Part shown: one piece after another, positions 1-8,243 of the stretch
Layout of the letters: the number at the start of each line of letters is the position of its first letter
Numbering within the stretch: position 1 is the stretch's first letter
Assembly (NCBI RefSeq): GCF_001258055.1
Contig: NZ_CVRM01000005.1
Span: 1-64,000 of the forward strand
Reading direction: 5' to 3'
DNA from: Phaeobacter italicus
GTDB taxonomy: Bacteria > Pseudomonadota > Alphaproteobacteria > Rhodobacterales > Rhodobacteraceae
Length of the DNA: 64,000 nucleotides
Notes under the pieces: model-generated
Databases searched by the model: none
Seen by the model: the letters and a program-made list of their open reading frames with translations, nothing else
Told to the model about the DNA's origin: nothing
Position numbers and translations under genes: made by a program

Positions 1-55
1 AGGGTGGGTCAAATCTCGGTGAAAATACCGGGTCAGTTCTCAGTGACAATCAACA
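1..55. mobile_element. Terminal end of an IS21-family-like insertion sequence (body lies left of the window)
   Basis: Two copies of a roughly 21-bp unit (starting GGGTCA, with TCTC and GTGA in the middle) begin at 6 and 30, exactly 24 bp apart and about 80 percent identical. The second copy runs into CAATCAACA at 55. Elements of the IS21 family (istA/istB) carry several tandem repeats of about 20 bp near ends that terminate in TG...CA, and this pattern matches that layout. No istA or istB is visible because the element would lie to the left. The target duplication cannot be checked. The family name is from memory of such termini, not from a search. Confidence 0.5.
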
Positions 56-634
56 GGCTGGCGCGCAACAGCGCGCTGTAATGCAGGGAAGTTGGAAAGT
101 GTTGGTCGTATCTTAGCTGACAGGCGCTGATCGGTTGGTTGAGGACCCTTTCTGTGGGGCTTCGAAAAGCGCACGGGAGGCAGACAGACGTTCTTTTCGT
201 AGTTTTATTTCCGCCAGCATTGCTCCGGTTGTTCGACTTGAGACAACTCTCGATGGGGGGGGGGCAAGGTGTTCCGAATAGCGTCAGCTTACGAGACTGC
301 GATGATACCAGATGGTATCTTCAAATGGTTGGACAAAACCAAAGGTCTTGGTTCCTTCTAGCAAAACACGGGCAACAAGGAGAGCTTGGCGTACATCTTG
401 GCAATGGGATGTGCCGACACTGCCTTACTGAACGTCGGTTTGAAAACAGGCTTGGCGATTGTTGTCAATTGGAAGGGGAACTGGTACCTACGAAGATGCC
501 TCCTCTTTGTTTTCTGGGGTTGCTTTTCCGGACAAGAGCGTTGAGCAGCGTTCCTCTCAGCGTTGAGATTGCTCCGCAAATTTCTTGTTCAGAGGACCCG
601 CAGTGTGGTTTCCCACGCTGCGGGTTTTCAGTTT
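56..634. other. AT-richer stretch without a convincing gene
   Basis: This 579-base stretch lies between the insertion sequence end and the histidine kinase stop codon. Frames are open on both strands, but their translations show no domain, no membrane or signal pattern and no good ribosome binding site, and the longest forward frame runs straight through the hairpin at 597-627. It probably holds remnants of mobile DNA. Confidence 0.4.
597..627 (+). terminator. Putative rho-independent terminator
   Basis: A GC-rich hairpin with arms CCCGCAGTGTGG and CCACGCTGCGGG (one mismatched pair) is followed by TTTT on the plus strand. It sits just beyond the stop codon of the minus-strand histidine kinase. 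The T-run favours stopping rightward transcripts that come from the insertion sequence side. Confidence 0.5.
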
Positions 635-1687
635 CTATGGTCTTTGGGTTGGCATGGAAAACCTAAAGACGGTCCTGTAGTTGTTCGAGTCCACGGACAT
701 CTTTCCGCCATGCGCTTCGGCAATTTGCGAGGCTATGAAAAGCCCAAGACCGAGTCCTTTGTTCTGCTCGCCAGGCTCAGCCATGTAAAAAGGTTCAAAA
801 ATCGTTTTCAGCTTATCGGGTGGTATCGGTTCGCCCGCGTTCGCGACGCTTAATTCCAAGCAACAGTCTCGGTGGGTGAGCTCAACAAACACCGGAGAGG
901 TTGCGGCGCCATGTGTGATCGCGTTTGCCAGTAGATTTGAGGCAAGTTGTGCAAGTCTGGTTTCGTCGCCGTATATGAAGTCATCAAAATCGAGCGCTTG
1001 GATAATTTCTCGATCTTGGTTTGCCAGCGAAACTTCGTCGATAACTTGTTGAATGACCTCGCCTGGGTTAATCCGCTGCGTTGTGGATACATCAAGGCCG
1101 CTCCCGAGTTTTGACCTGGCAAAGTCCATTACATCTGAGATCAGTCCCGCCATCCGATCAACGGCACCATCAATTGCTTCAAGCATCTCGCTTGTTCGCT
1201 CCGATTGCTCTTCTCGCTTCATAATGTTGGCTGCCGACCGTATCGCGCTGAGTGGATTACGGAGATCGTGTCCGAGCACTGCTACGAATTGCTCTCTCAG
1301 AGCTGCTTCCTGCTCTCTAGACTGAAGTGAGGCGGCATTCTGCTTGGCGACAGAAATGTCTCGTGCACTACAAAAGAAATTCTCTCCTTCGGGCACGGCA
1401 TTCCATGATAGCCAGCGATACGTTCCGTCTTTGTGGCGGTAGCGGTTTTCAAAATTTAGGATCGGCTTGCCGGTCTTGATCTCAGTAAATGCTTTCGCGT
1501 TGTTTGAGATGTCATCCGGATGCAGAAAATCAAAGAAGGTTCTTTCCTTGATTTCTTGCGGCTCCCAACCGAGTGTGTGCTGCCATGCGGGATTGGTTTC
1601 AACGAAGAAACCACCATGATCCAAGATGCCCAGAAGGTCGGGTGTCACATTCCATGTCAAACTATGGATTTCTAAAGGCGAACTCAT
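635..1687 (-). CDS. PAS-domain sensor histidine kinase
   Basis: This 350-residue protein has the architecture of a cytoplasmic two-component sensor kinase. Residues 8-115 form a PAS domain with the typical tail (HKDGTYRWLSW, then ARDIS). A dimerization helix carries the phosphoacceptor His140 in GHDLRNPLSAIRS. The ATPase domain shows the N box NLLANAITHG (251-260), a G1 box changed to NAGEPIP and a G2 box GLGLGLFIAS (311-320). There is no signal peptide or transmembrane segment, so the signal is probably intracellular. No response regulator is adjacent; it is an orphan kinase carried on the dusA-linked island. Its base composition is lower in GC than the chromosome to the right. The stimulus is unknown. 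Confidence 0.88.
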   Translation of the reverse strand: MSSPLEIHSLTWNVTPDLLGILDHGGFFVETNPAWQHTLGWEPQEIKERTFFDFLHPDDISNNAKAFTEIKTGKPILNFENRYRHKDGTYRWLSWNAVPEGENFFCSARDISVAKQNAASLQSREQEAALREQFVAVLGHDLRNPLSAIRSAANIMKREEQSERTSEMLEAIDGAVDRMAGLISDVMDFARSKLGSGLDVSTTQRINPGEVIQQVIDEVSLANQDREIIQALDFDDFIYGDETRLAQLASNLLANAITHGAATSPVFVELTHRDCCLELSVANAGEPIPPDKLKTIFEPFYMAEPGEQNKGLGLGLFIASQIAEAHGGKMSVDSNNYRTVFRFSMPTQRP

Positions 1688-1919
1688 GCTTGCTTCCTCC
1701 GTGGGCCGGATGAGTTTTTAAGCTCCATCATATCCTTATTGGCCCTCACGCAATAGCCTAGTGTGAGGCTATGTTCTGCTCGTCTGCCTAGTTGCACGGA
1801 TATGAGAGGGTGATGGGAGCCACGCTTGCTCAACCATGGCTTTTTGTTTCGGTTCTCAGGGATGTTTGCTCTTCTAACAGAGGGGTGCTTATTTGTGGGG
1901 TGGTGAGGCCGTTGAAAAT

Positions 1920-2993
1920 TCAGTTTATCCTGCTGACCCATTTCCATCCTTCAAATTTATCCCCCGTTTGTTGAAGGTGAGTGTATCGCTGTAGGGAGGA
2001 CCACGAGCGGTGACCGGTTACGGCGGCCGCTTGGGGAATTGAGTAGCCCAACTCGAACAAGTGTGATGCGCCTTCGTGGCGTAGATCGTGGAACCGCAGA
2101 TCTCTGATATCGAGAACTTTGCAGGCGCGCGTGAACCTCGAGGAAATGGTATCGGGGTTGAACGGAAACACCCGGCCATCAGGGCTGAGAGGCATGGACA
2201 AGGCGACGTCCATCGCTCGTTGAGGAAGATCACACCAGACGTCATTGCCAAGCTTTGCGCCAGGATGCTTCATGTCTCGGATGAACACCCGGCCATACTC
2301 TGGGTCCAAATCACTGCGTAGGATCCTAGTGATTTCGCTTTCCCTCCGAGTGGAGAAAAGGGCGAAGAGAACAATCTTGTGCATGGGCAAAGCCCGAGGG
2401 TTGCTAGCCGTCGCAACCTGAAAATGGTCTAGCAATGCGTCGAGTTCGGCCAGGGAAGGGCGCCTGTCTCGTTTCCTTGACTTGCCGGACAATCCGAGAC
2501 GGTTGCAGACAACCATCGCATCTTTCATCGCTTGACCGTCTAGTGGAACACCCCAAGCAGGCTTTGCGATGGCGAAAATGGAACTTAGGTGGCTGAGGTA
2601 GTTTGAGACAGTTGCTGGTTCTTTGCCAATCGCTAGTTCTTGAGCAAACGAGACGATATCAGGGCTGACGATATCTGCGCACTTCAAGCTCGCAATGTCG
2701 TATTCTTTAATGGTTCTGAGTACTTGCGCCTTCGTGCGACCAATCTCCCGTTGGCTCTCGAGAACGTAGCGGTCGATCGCATCTGCCAAAGTCTTGTTTC
2801 GCTGCTTCAATGTTAGGAAGTCACCTTCAAAGGCCTTGACCTCCTTTTCACGCTTTTTGATCCAGGCTTCAGCGGCTGATCGCTTCTCAAAGGTGCGGTT
2901 GTCGCGAAATCTTTTGCCGTTTCGTTTCAGGTCGATTTGTGCGAGATAGCCGACCGACCCGTCCAAGCGCTTGCGTTCTGTTACTGATCCCAT
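1920..2993 (-). CDS. Tyrosine recombinase, integrase of a dusA-linked genomic island
   Basis: A 357-residue phage-type integrase. The C-terminal catalytic domain shows the conserved set: Arg in STRRESEITR, His-x-x-Arg in FHDLRHEG, His in GHRSW and the nucleophile Tyr in QRYTHL near the C-terminus. The N-terminal part (about 1-160) has the Arg/Lys-rich arm-binding region and a SAM-like core-binding region. It is transcribed away from dusA, and its start is about 108 bp from the dusA start codon. Integrases beside the 5' end of dusA are a recognised class that inserts islands and prophages into that gene, so this one probably drives an element extending to the left. A palindrome lies directly upstream. 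Confidence 0.9.
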   Translation of the reverse strand: MGSVTERKRLDGSVGYLAQIDLKRNGKRFRDNRTFEKRSAAEAWIKKREKEVKAFEGDFLTLKQRNKTLADAIDRYVLESQREIGRTKAQVLRTIKEYDIASLKCADIVSPDIVSFAQELAIGKEPATVSNYLSHLSSIFAIAKPAWGVPLDGQAMKDAMVVCNRLGLSGKSRKRDRRPSLAELDALLDHFQVATASNPRALPMHKIVLFALFSTRRESEITRILRSDLDPEYGRVFIRDMKHPGAKLGNDVWCDLPQRAMDVALSMPLSPDGRVFPFNPDTISSRFTRACKVLDIRDLRFHDLRHEGASHLFELGYSIPQAAAVTGHRSWSSLQRYTHLQQTGDKFEGWKWVSRIN

Positions 2994-2995
2994 GG

Positions 2996-3033
2996 TCCCA
3001 ACATTGCGTAGAACATCCCAACATTTGTTGGGA
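2996..3033. promoter_or_regulatory. Repeated TCCCAACA motif and palindrome upstream of the integrase
   Basis: TCCCAACATT occurs at 2996-3005 and again as the left half of a perfect inverted repeat TCCCAACA-TT-TGTTGGGA at 3016-3033. A related GTCCAACATT occurs at 3071-3080. The placement directly upstream of the integrase start fits an autoregulatory operator or recombinase/excisionase binding sites. This is inference from repeat structure only. Confidence 0.4.
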
Positions 3034-3101
3034 CAACGTGCCAGAATGGGCGAAAATACGCAATAATCAGGTCCAACATTGGCCGTAAAACTGGTGTCGA
3101 T

Positions 3102-4109
3102 ATGAGCGAAAAGCTAATCAAATCAGATATTTGGAGAAGTTCCCGGTTGTCGGTTGCGCCAATGATGGATTGGACAGACCGCCATTGCCGTTATCTGCAT
3201 CGCCTGCTGAGCCGGGAGGCGTTGCTTTACACGGAGATGGTGACGGCGCCGGCTTTGGTGCGGGGGGGCGCGTTGCATTTGCTGGATCACTCGGTCGAAG
3301 AGCACCCGGTGGCGCTGCAGCTTGGTGGTTCGGACCCGGCAGAGCTCGCTGAGGCGGCGCGCCTTGGGGGGCAGGCGGGCTATGATGAAATCAATCTCAA
3401 CTGCGGCTGTCCCAGTGACCGGGTTCAGTCCGGGGCCTTTGGGGCGGTTTTGATGAAATCTCCCGATCTGGTGGCCGAATGTGTGGCGGCCATGCAGGCC
3501 AAGGTCGACGTCGAGGTGACCGTCAAATGCCGCATCGGTGTGGATGATCAGGACCCGCAAGAGGTTCTGCCGGGCTTTATCGCGGCAATTGCTGCGGCTG
3601 GGTGCAAGCGGGTGACGATCCACGCGCGCAAGGCCTGGCTCAAGGGGCTGAGCCCCAAGGAAAACCGCGATATTCCGCCACTGGATTATGACATCGTACA
3701 TCAGATGAAGGCAGAGTTTCCGGCGCTGCATATCTCGATCAACGGGGGGATTACCTCGCTTGATCAGGCGGTTGAGCATCTTGATCGCGGTCTGGACGGG
3801 GTCATGGTGGGCCGTGCGGCCTATCATCAGCCGAGCGATATCCTTTGTGCGGCGGATCCGCGGATCTTTGGCACGGGAGAGGTGAGCGATCCGGTCGAGG
3901 TGGTTGCGCAGATGCTCGGCTATATCGACGATGAGATGGCAAAAGGTGCCCGCTTGCATCAGATCACGCGCCATATGCTGGGGCTGTTTGCCGGCCGTCC
4001 GGGTGCGCGCAACTGGCGTCGGGTTCTGTCTGAGGGCGCAAGCCGTTCGGGCGCGGGCACCGAACTGGTCGAGGCGGCGCTGCAGCAGGTGACCGGGCAG
4101 GCGGCCTGA
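3102..4109 (+). CDS. dusA: tRNA-dihydrouridine synthase DusA
   Basis: An FMN-dependent enzyme that reduces uridine to dihydrouridine in the D-loop of tRNA (positions 20/20a in the DusA class). The 335-residue protein has the family signature SVAPMMDWTDRHCR (17-30) and the catalytic Cys103 in NLNCGCPSDRV, followed by VKCRIG and SINGGI of the TIM barrel. Length is normal. The first 16 residues (MSEKLIKSDIWRSSR) are AT-rich and look supplied by the island junction, because islands of this type insert at the 5' end of dusA and rebuild the start. The ATG lacks a strong Shine-Dalgarno sequence. Confidence 0.93.
   Translation: MSEKLIKSDIWRSSRLSVAPMMDWTDRHCRYLHRLLSREALLYTEMVTAPALVRGGALHLLDHSVEEHPVALQLGGSDPAELAEAARLGGQAGYDEINLNCGCPSDRVQSGAFGAVLMKSPDLVAECVAAMQAKVDVEVTVKCRIGVDDQDPQEVLPGFIAAIAAAGCKRVTIHARKAWLKGLSPKENRDIPPLDYDIVHQMKAEFPALHISINGGITSLDQAVEHLDRGLDGVMVGRAAYHQPSDILCAADPRIFGTGEVSDPVEVVAQMLGYIDDEMAKGARLHQITRHMLGLFAGRPGARNWRRVLSEGASRSGAGTELVEAALQQVTGQAA
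3150..3191. other. Probable attachment-site region inside the dusA 5' end
   Basis: This segment encodes the conserved SVAPMMDWTDRHC stretch. In described dusA-targeting islands the recombination core lies in this part of the gene, and one copy stays in dusA while the other flanks the far end of the island. The far copy would lie left of the window, so the core cannot be delimited here. Confidence 0.35.
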
Positions 4110-4148
4110 TCCGGCAAGACTGATCCGGCCCGACTGATCCGGCAAGAC
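4107..4148. repeat. Three tandem 14-bp repeats over the dusA stop codon
   Basis: TGATCCGGCAAGAC occurs at 4107-4120 and 4135-4148, with the variant TGATCCGGCCCGAC between them at 4121-4134. The first copy contains the dusA stop codon TGA. It is a short tandem duplication and could vary in number between strains. No function is apparent. Confidence 0.8.
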
Positions 4149-4390
4149 TGTCGGGGGGCGCCTGTCAGGGGCGCGCGCATTTGGGACAGGGCAGGAAACC
4201 GGGGTCACAGCGGCGTGTGACGCAAGAAAAAGACTGCCATGTGCCGCAATCCGGCTATATCACCACAACAAGCAGGGCAGCGGCCCGGCCAGTTGGTCGG
4301 GCAGAGGTCGCTTGGCACCGGTGATGGCGGGCCAGCGACGTTGCAAAGAGCAGACCGACAGCGGCAAGATCCGCGCCAGAGGAGACCGAG

Positions 4391-5257
4391 ATGCAGGCGA
4401 TGATTTCCCCCCTGATGAGCGAGAGCGCAATTGCCATGACGCCGGGGCTGCTGGCGCAGATGGCCGGGCTCTTGGTGGTGACGGGTGCGGTCGCAGGCGT
4501 CCTGGCCGGGCTGTTGGGCGTGGGCGGTGGCATCGTTCTGGTGCCTGCATTTTTCTATGTGTTCCAGACCCTTGGTTATGGCGGCGACCAGCTGATGCAG
4601 ATGTGCCTGGCGACATCGCTCGCCACAATCATCGTGACCTCGGTGCGCTCGGTCCTGAGCCATAACAAGAAAGGTGCAGTCGACTGGGATATCCTGCGCG
4701 GCTGGGGGCCGGGGATTGCGGTTGGCGCCATCATCGGTGTGACGGTTGCGGCGTCGCTGCGTTCCACCACGCTGCAGGCGTTGTTTGGGGTGCTTGCGCT
4801 GGTGATTGGTCTCTACATGGCTTTTGGTCGTGCAGACTGGCGGTTGGGCAGTGAAATGCCCAAGGGTCTGCGCCGGATTGTCCTGTCGCCGATGGTGGGG
4901 TTCCTGTCGGTGCTGATGGGGATTGGTGGTGGCAGTTTCGGGGTGCCCCTGATGAGCCTGCACGCAACGCCCATTCATCGCGCCGTGGCCACGGCTGCGG
5001 GGTTCGGTGTGATCATCGCGGTGCCTTCGGTGATCGGCTTTCTGTTCCTGCCCATTGATGCGGCTGCGCGCCCGCCGCTGACCGTCGGGGCGGTCAATCT
5101 GGTGGCCTTTGTCGTGGTCATTGCGATGACGCTGATTACGGCCCCCTGGGGGGTAAAGCTTGCCCATGCAATGGATCCCAAACCGCTCAAGCGGGTGTTT
5201 GCGATTTTCCTGATCCTTGTGGCGCTAAACATGCTGCGAAAGTCGCTTGGGCTCTGA
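4391..5257 (+). CDS. TauE/SafE-family sulfite exporter-like permease
   Basis: A 288-residue inner-membrane protein with about eight hydrophobic segments. The two diagnostic glycine-rich motifs of the TauE/SafE family are present: GLLGVGGGIVLVP near residues 40-52 and GIGGGSFGVPL in the second half. Family members move anions such as sulfite, sulfoacetate or other organosulfur compounds, and the substrate cannot be read from sequence. The ATG follows a good ribosome binding site (AGGAG about 7 bases upstream). It is followed after 60 bp by a dioxygenase gene on the same strand, but no pathway link is evident. Confidence 0.88.
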   Translation: MQAMISPLMSESAIAMTPGLLAQMAGLLVVTGAVAGVLAGLLGVGGGIVLVPAFFYVFQTLGYGGDQLMQMCLATSLATIIVTSVRSVLSHNKKGAVDWDILRGWGPGIAVGAIIGVTVAASLRSTTLQALFGVLALVIGLYMAFGRADWRLGSEMPKGLRRIVLSPMVGFLSVLMGIGGGSFGVPLMSLHATPIHRAVATAAGFGVIIAVPSVIGFLFLPIDAAARPPLTVGAVNLVAFVVVIAMTLITAPWGVKLAHAMDPKPLKRVFAIFLILVALNMLRKSLGL

Positions 5258-5317
5258 TCGGGCGGACCGCTGGCGTTAGGCTGGCGGCATGGAGTGGTTG
5301 AACGTCAGGAGCCGGTG

Positions 5318-6112
5318 ATGCAGTGGCAGCAGTTTTGTGACAAGGGCTGGTGCGCCTTTGGCCCGGATAAGGCAACCGCCGATTGGGCCAGACACGCGCA
5401 TCAGGCGGGGATGGCCGCGCTGAAGGATCCCGCCAATGCCGACTGGCTGCAATGCGAGGGCACCTGGTTCATCGGCGTTGATGCGTTGCCCAATGACAGC
5501 TCCGGTCAGCTGCCCGGTGGCCCGGCCTTGGCGGGGCCCGCGATCGAATTCATCCGCACCCATCTGGGCGCGATACCTCCCTTGCACCGGGCGCAGGTGT
5601 CGTCGGTGTTTCCCGGCTATCCGCGCCCCCGTCCGGGCGAAGGCGAAGCGGCGCTGCGCTACCGGATCAAACGGGACGCCGCCCATGTGGATGGGGTCAA
5701 GATGTATGGTGAACATCGCCGCCGCAAGGTGGAGGAGCCCCATGCCTGGGTCTTGGGATTGCCCCTGAACCAAGCCAGTGAAGATGCGTCTCCCCTCGTG
5801 GTCTGGGAGGGCAGCCATAACATTATGCGCCGTGCCTTTGCCGCCGCCTTTGGCGATACGCCGCGGTCCAGCTGGGCAGATGTGGATGTGACGGATGCCT
5901 ATACTGCAGCCCGCGCAGAGGTGTTTGAAACCTGTCCGCGTGTGACGGTTTCGGCCAAACCGGGAGAGGCCTATCTGATGCACCGCCTCTGTCTGCATGG
6001 GGTTGCCCCCTGGGGCGAGGGGGCAAGCGCACCGGAAGAGGGGCGCATGATTGCCTATTTCCGGCCTGAACTGGCGGATTGGACCAACCGGGACACAGGC
6101 TGGCTGGCATAG
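5318..6112 (+). CDS. Phytanoyl-CoA dioxygenase-like Fe(II)/2-oxoglutarate oxygenase
   Basis: This 264-residue protein looks like a non-heme iron oxygenase of the PhyH type. The iron ligands appear as the H-x-D pair in AAHVDGV in the middle and a distal His in HRLCLHGVAPW near the C-terminus; the cosubstrate-binding Arg is less certain. The start at ATG 5318 was chosen because AGGAG lies 6 bases upstream; a GTG at 5294 in the same frame has no comparable site. The substrate is unknown. An inverted repeat lies just beyond the stop codon. Confidence 0.72.
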   Translation: MQWQQFCDKGWCAFGPDKATADWARHAHQAGMAALKDPANADWLQCEGTWFIGVDALPNDSSGQLPGGPALAGPAIEFIRTHLGAIPPLHRAQVSSVFPGYPRPRPGEGEAALRYRIKRDAAHVDGVKMYGEHRRRKVEEPHAWVLGLPLNQASEDASPLVVWEGSHNIMRRAFAAAFGDTPRSSWADVDVTDAYTAARAEVFETCPRVTVSAKPGEAYLMHRLCLHGVAPWGEGASAPEEGRMIAYFRPELADWTNRDTGWLA

Positions 6113-6131
6113 GTCAGCAAACCTGTCCGAA

Positions 6132-6149
6132 TGTTTCGCGTGCGAAACA
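6132..6149. repeat. Inverted repeat TGTTTCG-N4-CGAAACA
   Basis: A perfect 7-bp inverted repeat with a 4-base spacer lies 20 bp after the dioxygenase stop codon. It resembles a ParB site (parS) in its outer half but is two bases too long and differs in the centre. There is no T-run, so it is not a classic terminator. It may be a protein-binding site. Confidence 0.4.
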
Positions 6150-6273
6150 ATGGGTCAACACGCGTTCCGCATGATTATCAATGTGTTAACAGGCGGTGCT
6201 GATGTAACGGGCGGGATTTTCCAGCCCGATCAGCCAGATAGGGCCATCGCGCAACATCAGCGCCTGCGCCGCG

Positions 6274-6507
6274 TCAGCCACGCTTCAGTCTGGCGCTGCG
6301 CCCGCCGCGGCGCTTGGTCAGGTCACTTGCGCGGGCCGGAAGCTGTTCAAGCAGGCTTGCGCGTTCCTCATTGGTCATCTTTGACCAGCGGGTGATCTCA
6401 TCGATAGAGCGATAGCAGCCGGTACAGATCCGGGCCTCGGGGTGGACCACGCAGATCTGAATGCAGGGCGATTGCACTTCGTCGCGTTTCCAGACGTCTT
6501 GGCTCAT
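6274..6507 (-). CDS. DUF1289 domain-containing small protein
   Basis: This 77-residue protein carries the four-cysteine signature of DUF1289: SPCIQICVVHP, then ICTGCYRSIDEITRW. The cysteine spacing suggests metal binding, followed by a basic tail (TKRRGGRSARLKRG). The family is common in proteobacteria and its biochemical role is not established. The gene lies just downstream of ruvX on the same strand and may be co-transcribed with ccmI-ruvX. Confidence 0.85.
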   Translation of the reverse strand: MSQDVWKRDEVQSPCIQICVVHPEARICTGCYRSIDEITRWSKMTNEERASLLEQLPARASDLTKRRGGRSARLKRG

Positions 6508-6522
6508 GTCGTTGTTCCCGCC

Positions 6523-6996
6523 TTAACCTGTTTTCAGATGGCGCATCCGGTCAAGCGCCCCCTGCAGGATATAGGAGGCTGCCACGTGGTCGATAACCTC
6601 AGAGCGACGCTTTCTGCTCGTATCGGCCTCCAAAAGCGCTCTTTCCGCGGCAACTGTGCTCAGACGCTCGTCCCAAAAGCCGATGGGCAGATCCGTGAGC
6701 TGGCTGAGATTGCGGGCAAAGGCGCGGGTTTTCTGGCAGCGGGGGCCTTCGGTGCCATCCATGTTGCGTGGCAGCCCAAGAAGCAGCGCGCCGATCTCGC
6801 GGGCCTTCACGATCTCAAAGAGCTTTTCGGCATCCAGCGTGAATTTCTTGCGTCGGATCGTTTCCAGCGGGGTTGCGACGGTGCCCATCCGGTCAGAGAT
6901 GGCAACGCCAACGGTCTTGTCGCCAAAATCGAGACCGGCGATGGGGCTAAGGGAGGGAACGGCGGCCGCGAAGGCCTCGAAGTCGTCATAGATCAT
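6523..6996 (-). CDS. ruvX: Putative pre-16S rRNA nuclease / Holliday junction resolvase RuvX (YqgF)
   Basis: A 157-residue RNase H-fold protein. The motif GLDFGDKTVGVAISD carries the first catalytic Asp, followed by LLLGLPRNMDGTEG and WDERLST, as expected for YqgF/RuvX. The family processes the 5' end of 16S rRNA and has been described as a Holliday-junction resolvase-like enzyme. The start codon ATG at 6996 overlaps the ccmI stop codon (ATGA), so translation is probably coupled. An upstream extension in the same frame is Arg-rich and lies inside ccmI, so it was rejected. Confidence 0.92.
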   Translation of the reverse strand: MIYDDFEAFAAAVPSLSPIAGLDFGDKTVGVAISDRMGTVATPLETIRRKKFTLDAEKLFEIVKAREIGALLLGLPRNMDGTEGPRCQKTRAFARNLSQLTDLPIGFWDERLSTVAAERALLEADTSRKRRSEVIDHVAASYILQGALDRMRHLKTG

Positions 6997-8243
6997 TCTG
7001 TCAGTCCTGCGCTTTGCGCGGCGGCGGTGATGGGGGCGAGAGCGTCGGGAGTGTCGGCAAAGACCTTCTGTGCCTCGGCATAGATCGCGCGGGCGCGGTC
7101 GGTTTCTTGCAGGACGCTCAATGCGCCGATCAGCTGCGCCCATTCCTGCGGTGTGCCGCCGGTGGTGGCGAGCCGGTCAGACAGCCCCTCGACCATGCCC
7201 CGGATCATCGCGGCGCGGTCTTCTGCGCTCATGTCCTGTGCGGCGGCGATGTCGGCGTCGCTGGGGCCAGAAATGGCGGGGCCACGGCCAGGAACCGGGG
7301 CGCTGCCGGGTTCGATGGGGGTATAATCCACACCGGCGCGGAACGCGATGTCTTCGATCTGGGCGGTGATGGCGGTGACCCAAGGGGCGTTGGCCGGACC
7401 CATTGCAAGGGTTTCGCTCCAGACCTCATAGGCGATATCCGGACGGCCAATCTGTGCCATCATCAGCCCCCAGTAATAGCGGGCACCACCGTCGTAGCGA
7501 TCAAGCGTAAGCGCAGTGCGCAGCGCGTCCTCTGCCTCGGGCGAGACGTAGCCACCGGCGGCCATGATCTGCAGCTCTGCCAGCTCGCCGAAATCGCGGG
7601 CCTCTACATCGCCGGACATGATGCGGATATAATTTGCCTTGGCCTGCGCGGCGGCAGAGAAATTGCCAAGGTTGCCCTCGTGCTGGGCCAAAAGGGCCTG
7701 ACCCTGGGCGTCGTCCTTGCGCGCATTGGCGGTGTCGCGCAGCTGCTGGACAAGTTCGGCATAGCCCGGCTCAACCTCGCGCGGGGGGGAGGCGGGCAGA
7801 TCTGCCTCGGCTTCGGCCTGGCTTGGACGGTTTGCCGCGCGCTCTGCGGCGGCGGCGATGCGCTGTTGCAGGCCAAGGTCGCTGTAGCCGGGGGCGCCCA
7901 GGGTGGAATAGAGCCCGTAGACGGCGCCAGAGACACCCACCACCACCAGAGCCGCCATGATGCTGCTTGCGGTTTTGGGCTGTGCCTTGCCTTCGGCGGC
8001 GGCGCGCATCTGTGCATCGGCGGTCAGAATGCGGCGGGAAATCTCGGTGCGGATGCGCTCTGCGTCGCTTTCCTGCAGGACGCCACGCGCCAGATCCTTG
8101 TCAACATCGCGCAGCTGTTGGCGATAGACGGCCAGATCATAGGCTGCCGCAGGTCCACCGCTGTCGCGCCCCCGGATCAGAACAAGAGACAGCAGACCGG
8201 CTGTGGCCAGGGTGATGAGGCTGATGACAATCCAGAAAGTCAT
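6993..8243 (-). CDS. ccmI: c-type cytochrome biogenesis protein CcmI
   Basis: A 416-residue inner-membrane protein of cytochrome c maturation system I. Residues 1-23 form the first transmembrane segment (MTFWIVISLITLATAG), a cytoplasmic leucine-zipper-like loop follows (AVYRQQLRDVDKDLARG), and a second segment lies near residue 100 (IMAALVVVGVSGAVYGLY). The rest is a periplasmic TPR domain that holds apocytochrome c for haem ligation. The other ccm genes are at 38458-41201, so ccmI is unlinked here. The start at ATG 8243 was chosen because it begins the first membrane helix; upstream codons lie in a non-conserved extension. Confidence 0.9.
   Translation of the reverse strand: MTFWIVISLITLATAGLLSLVLIRGRDSGGPAAAYDLAVYRQQLRDVDKDLARGVLQESDAERIRTEISRRILTADAQMRAAAEGKAQPKTASSIMAALVVVGVSGAVYGLYSTLGAPGYSDLGLQQRIAAAAERAANRPSQAEAEADLPASPPREVEPGYAELVQQLRDTANARKDDAQGQALLAQHEGNLGNFSAAAQAKANYIRIMSGDVEARDFGELAELQIMAAGGYVSPEAEDALRTALTLDRYDGGARYYWGLMMAQIGRPDIAYEVWSETLAMGPANAPWVTAITAQIEDIAFRAGVDYTPIEPGSAPVPGRGPAISGPSDADIAAAQDMSAEDRAAMIRGMVEGLSDRLATTGGTPQEWAQLIGALSVLQETDRARAIYAEAQKVFADTPDALAPITAAAQSAGLTE

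Noticed and set aside
139-666. Plus-strand open frame after the insertion sequence end
   Set aside because: It reads through a strong hairpin terminator, has no recognisable domain and no ribosome binding site.
6132-6149. Possible ParB-binding parS site
   Set aside because: The outer halves match, but the site is 18 bp instead of 16 and the centre differs. No par genes lie nearby. Kept only as an inverted repeat.
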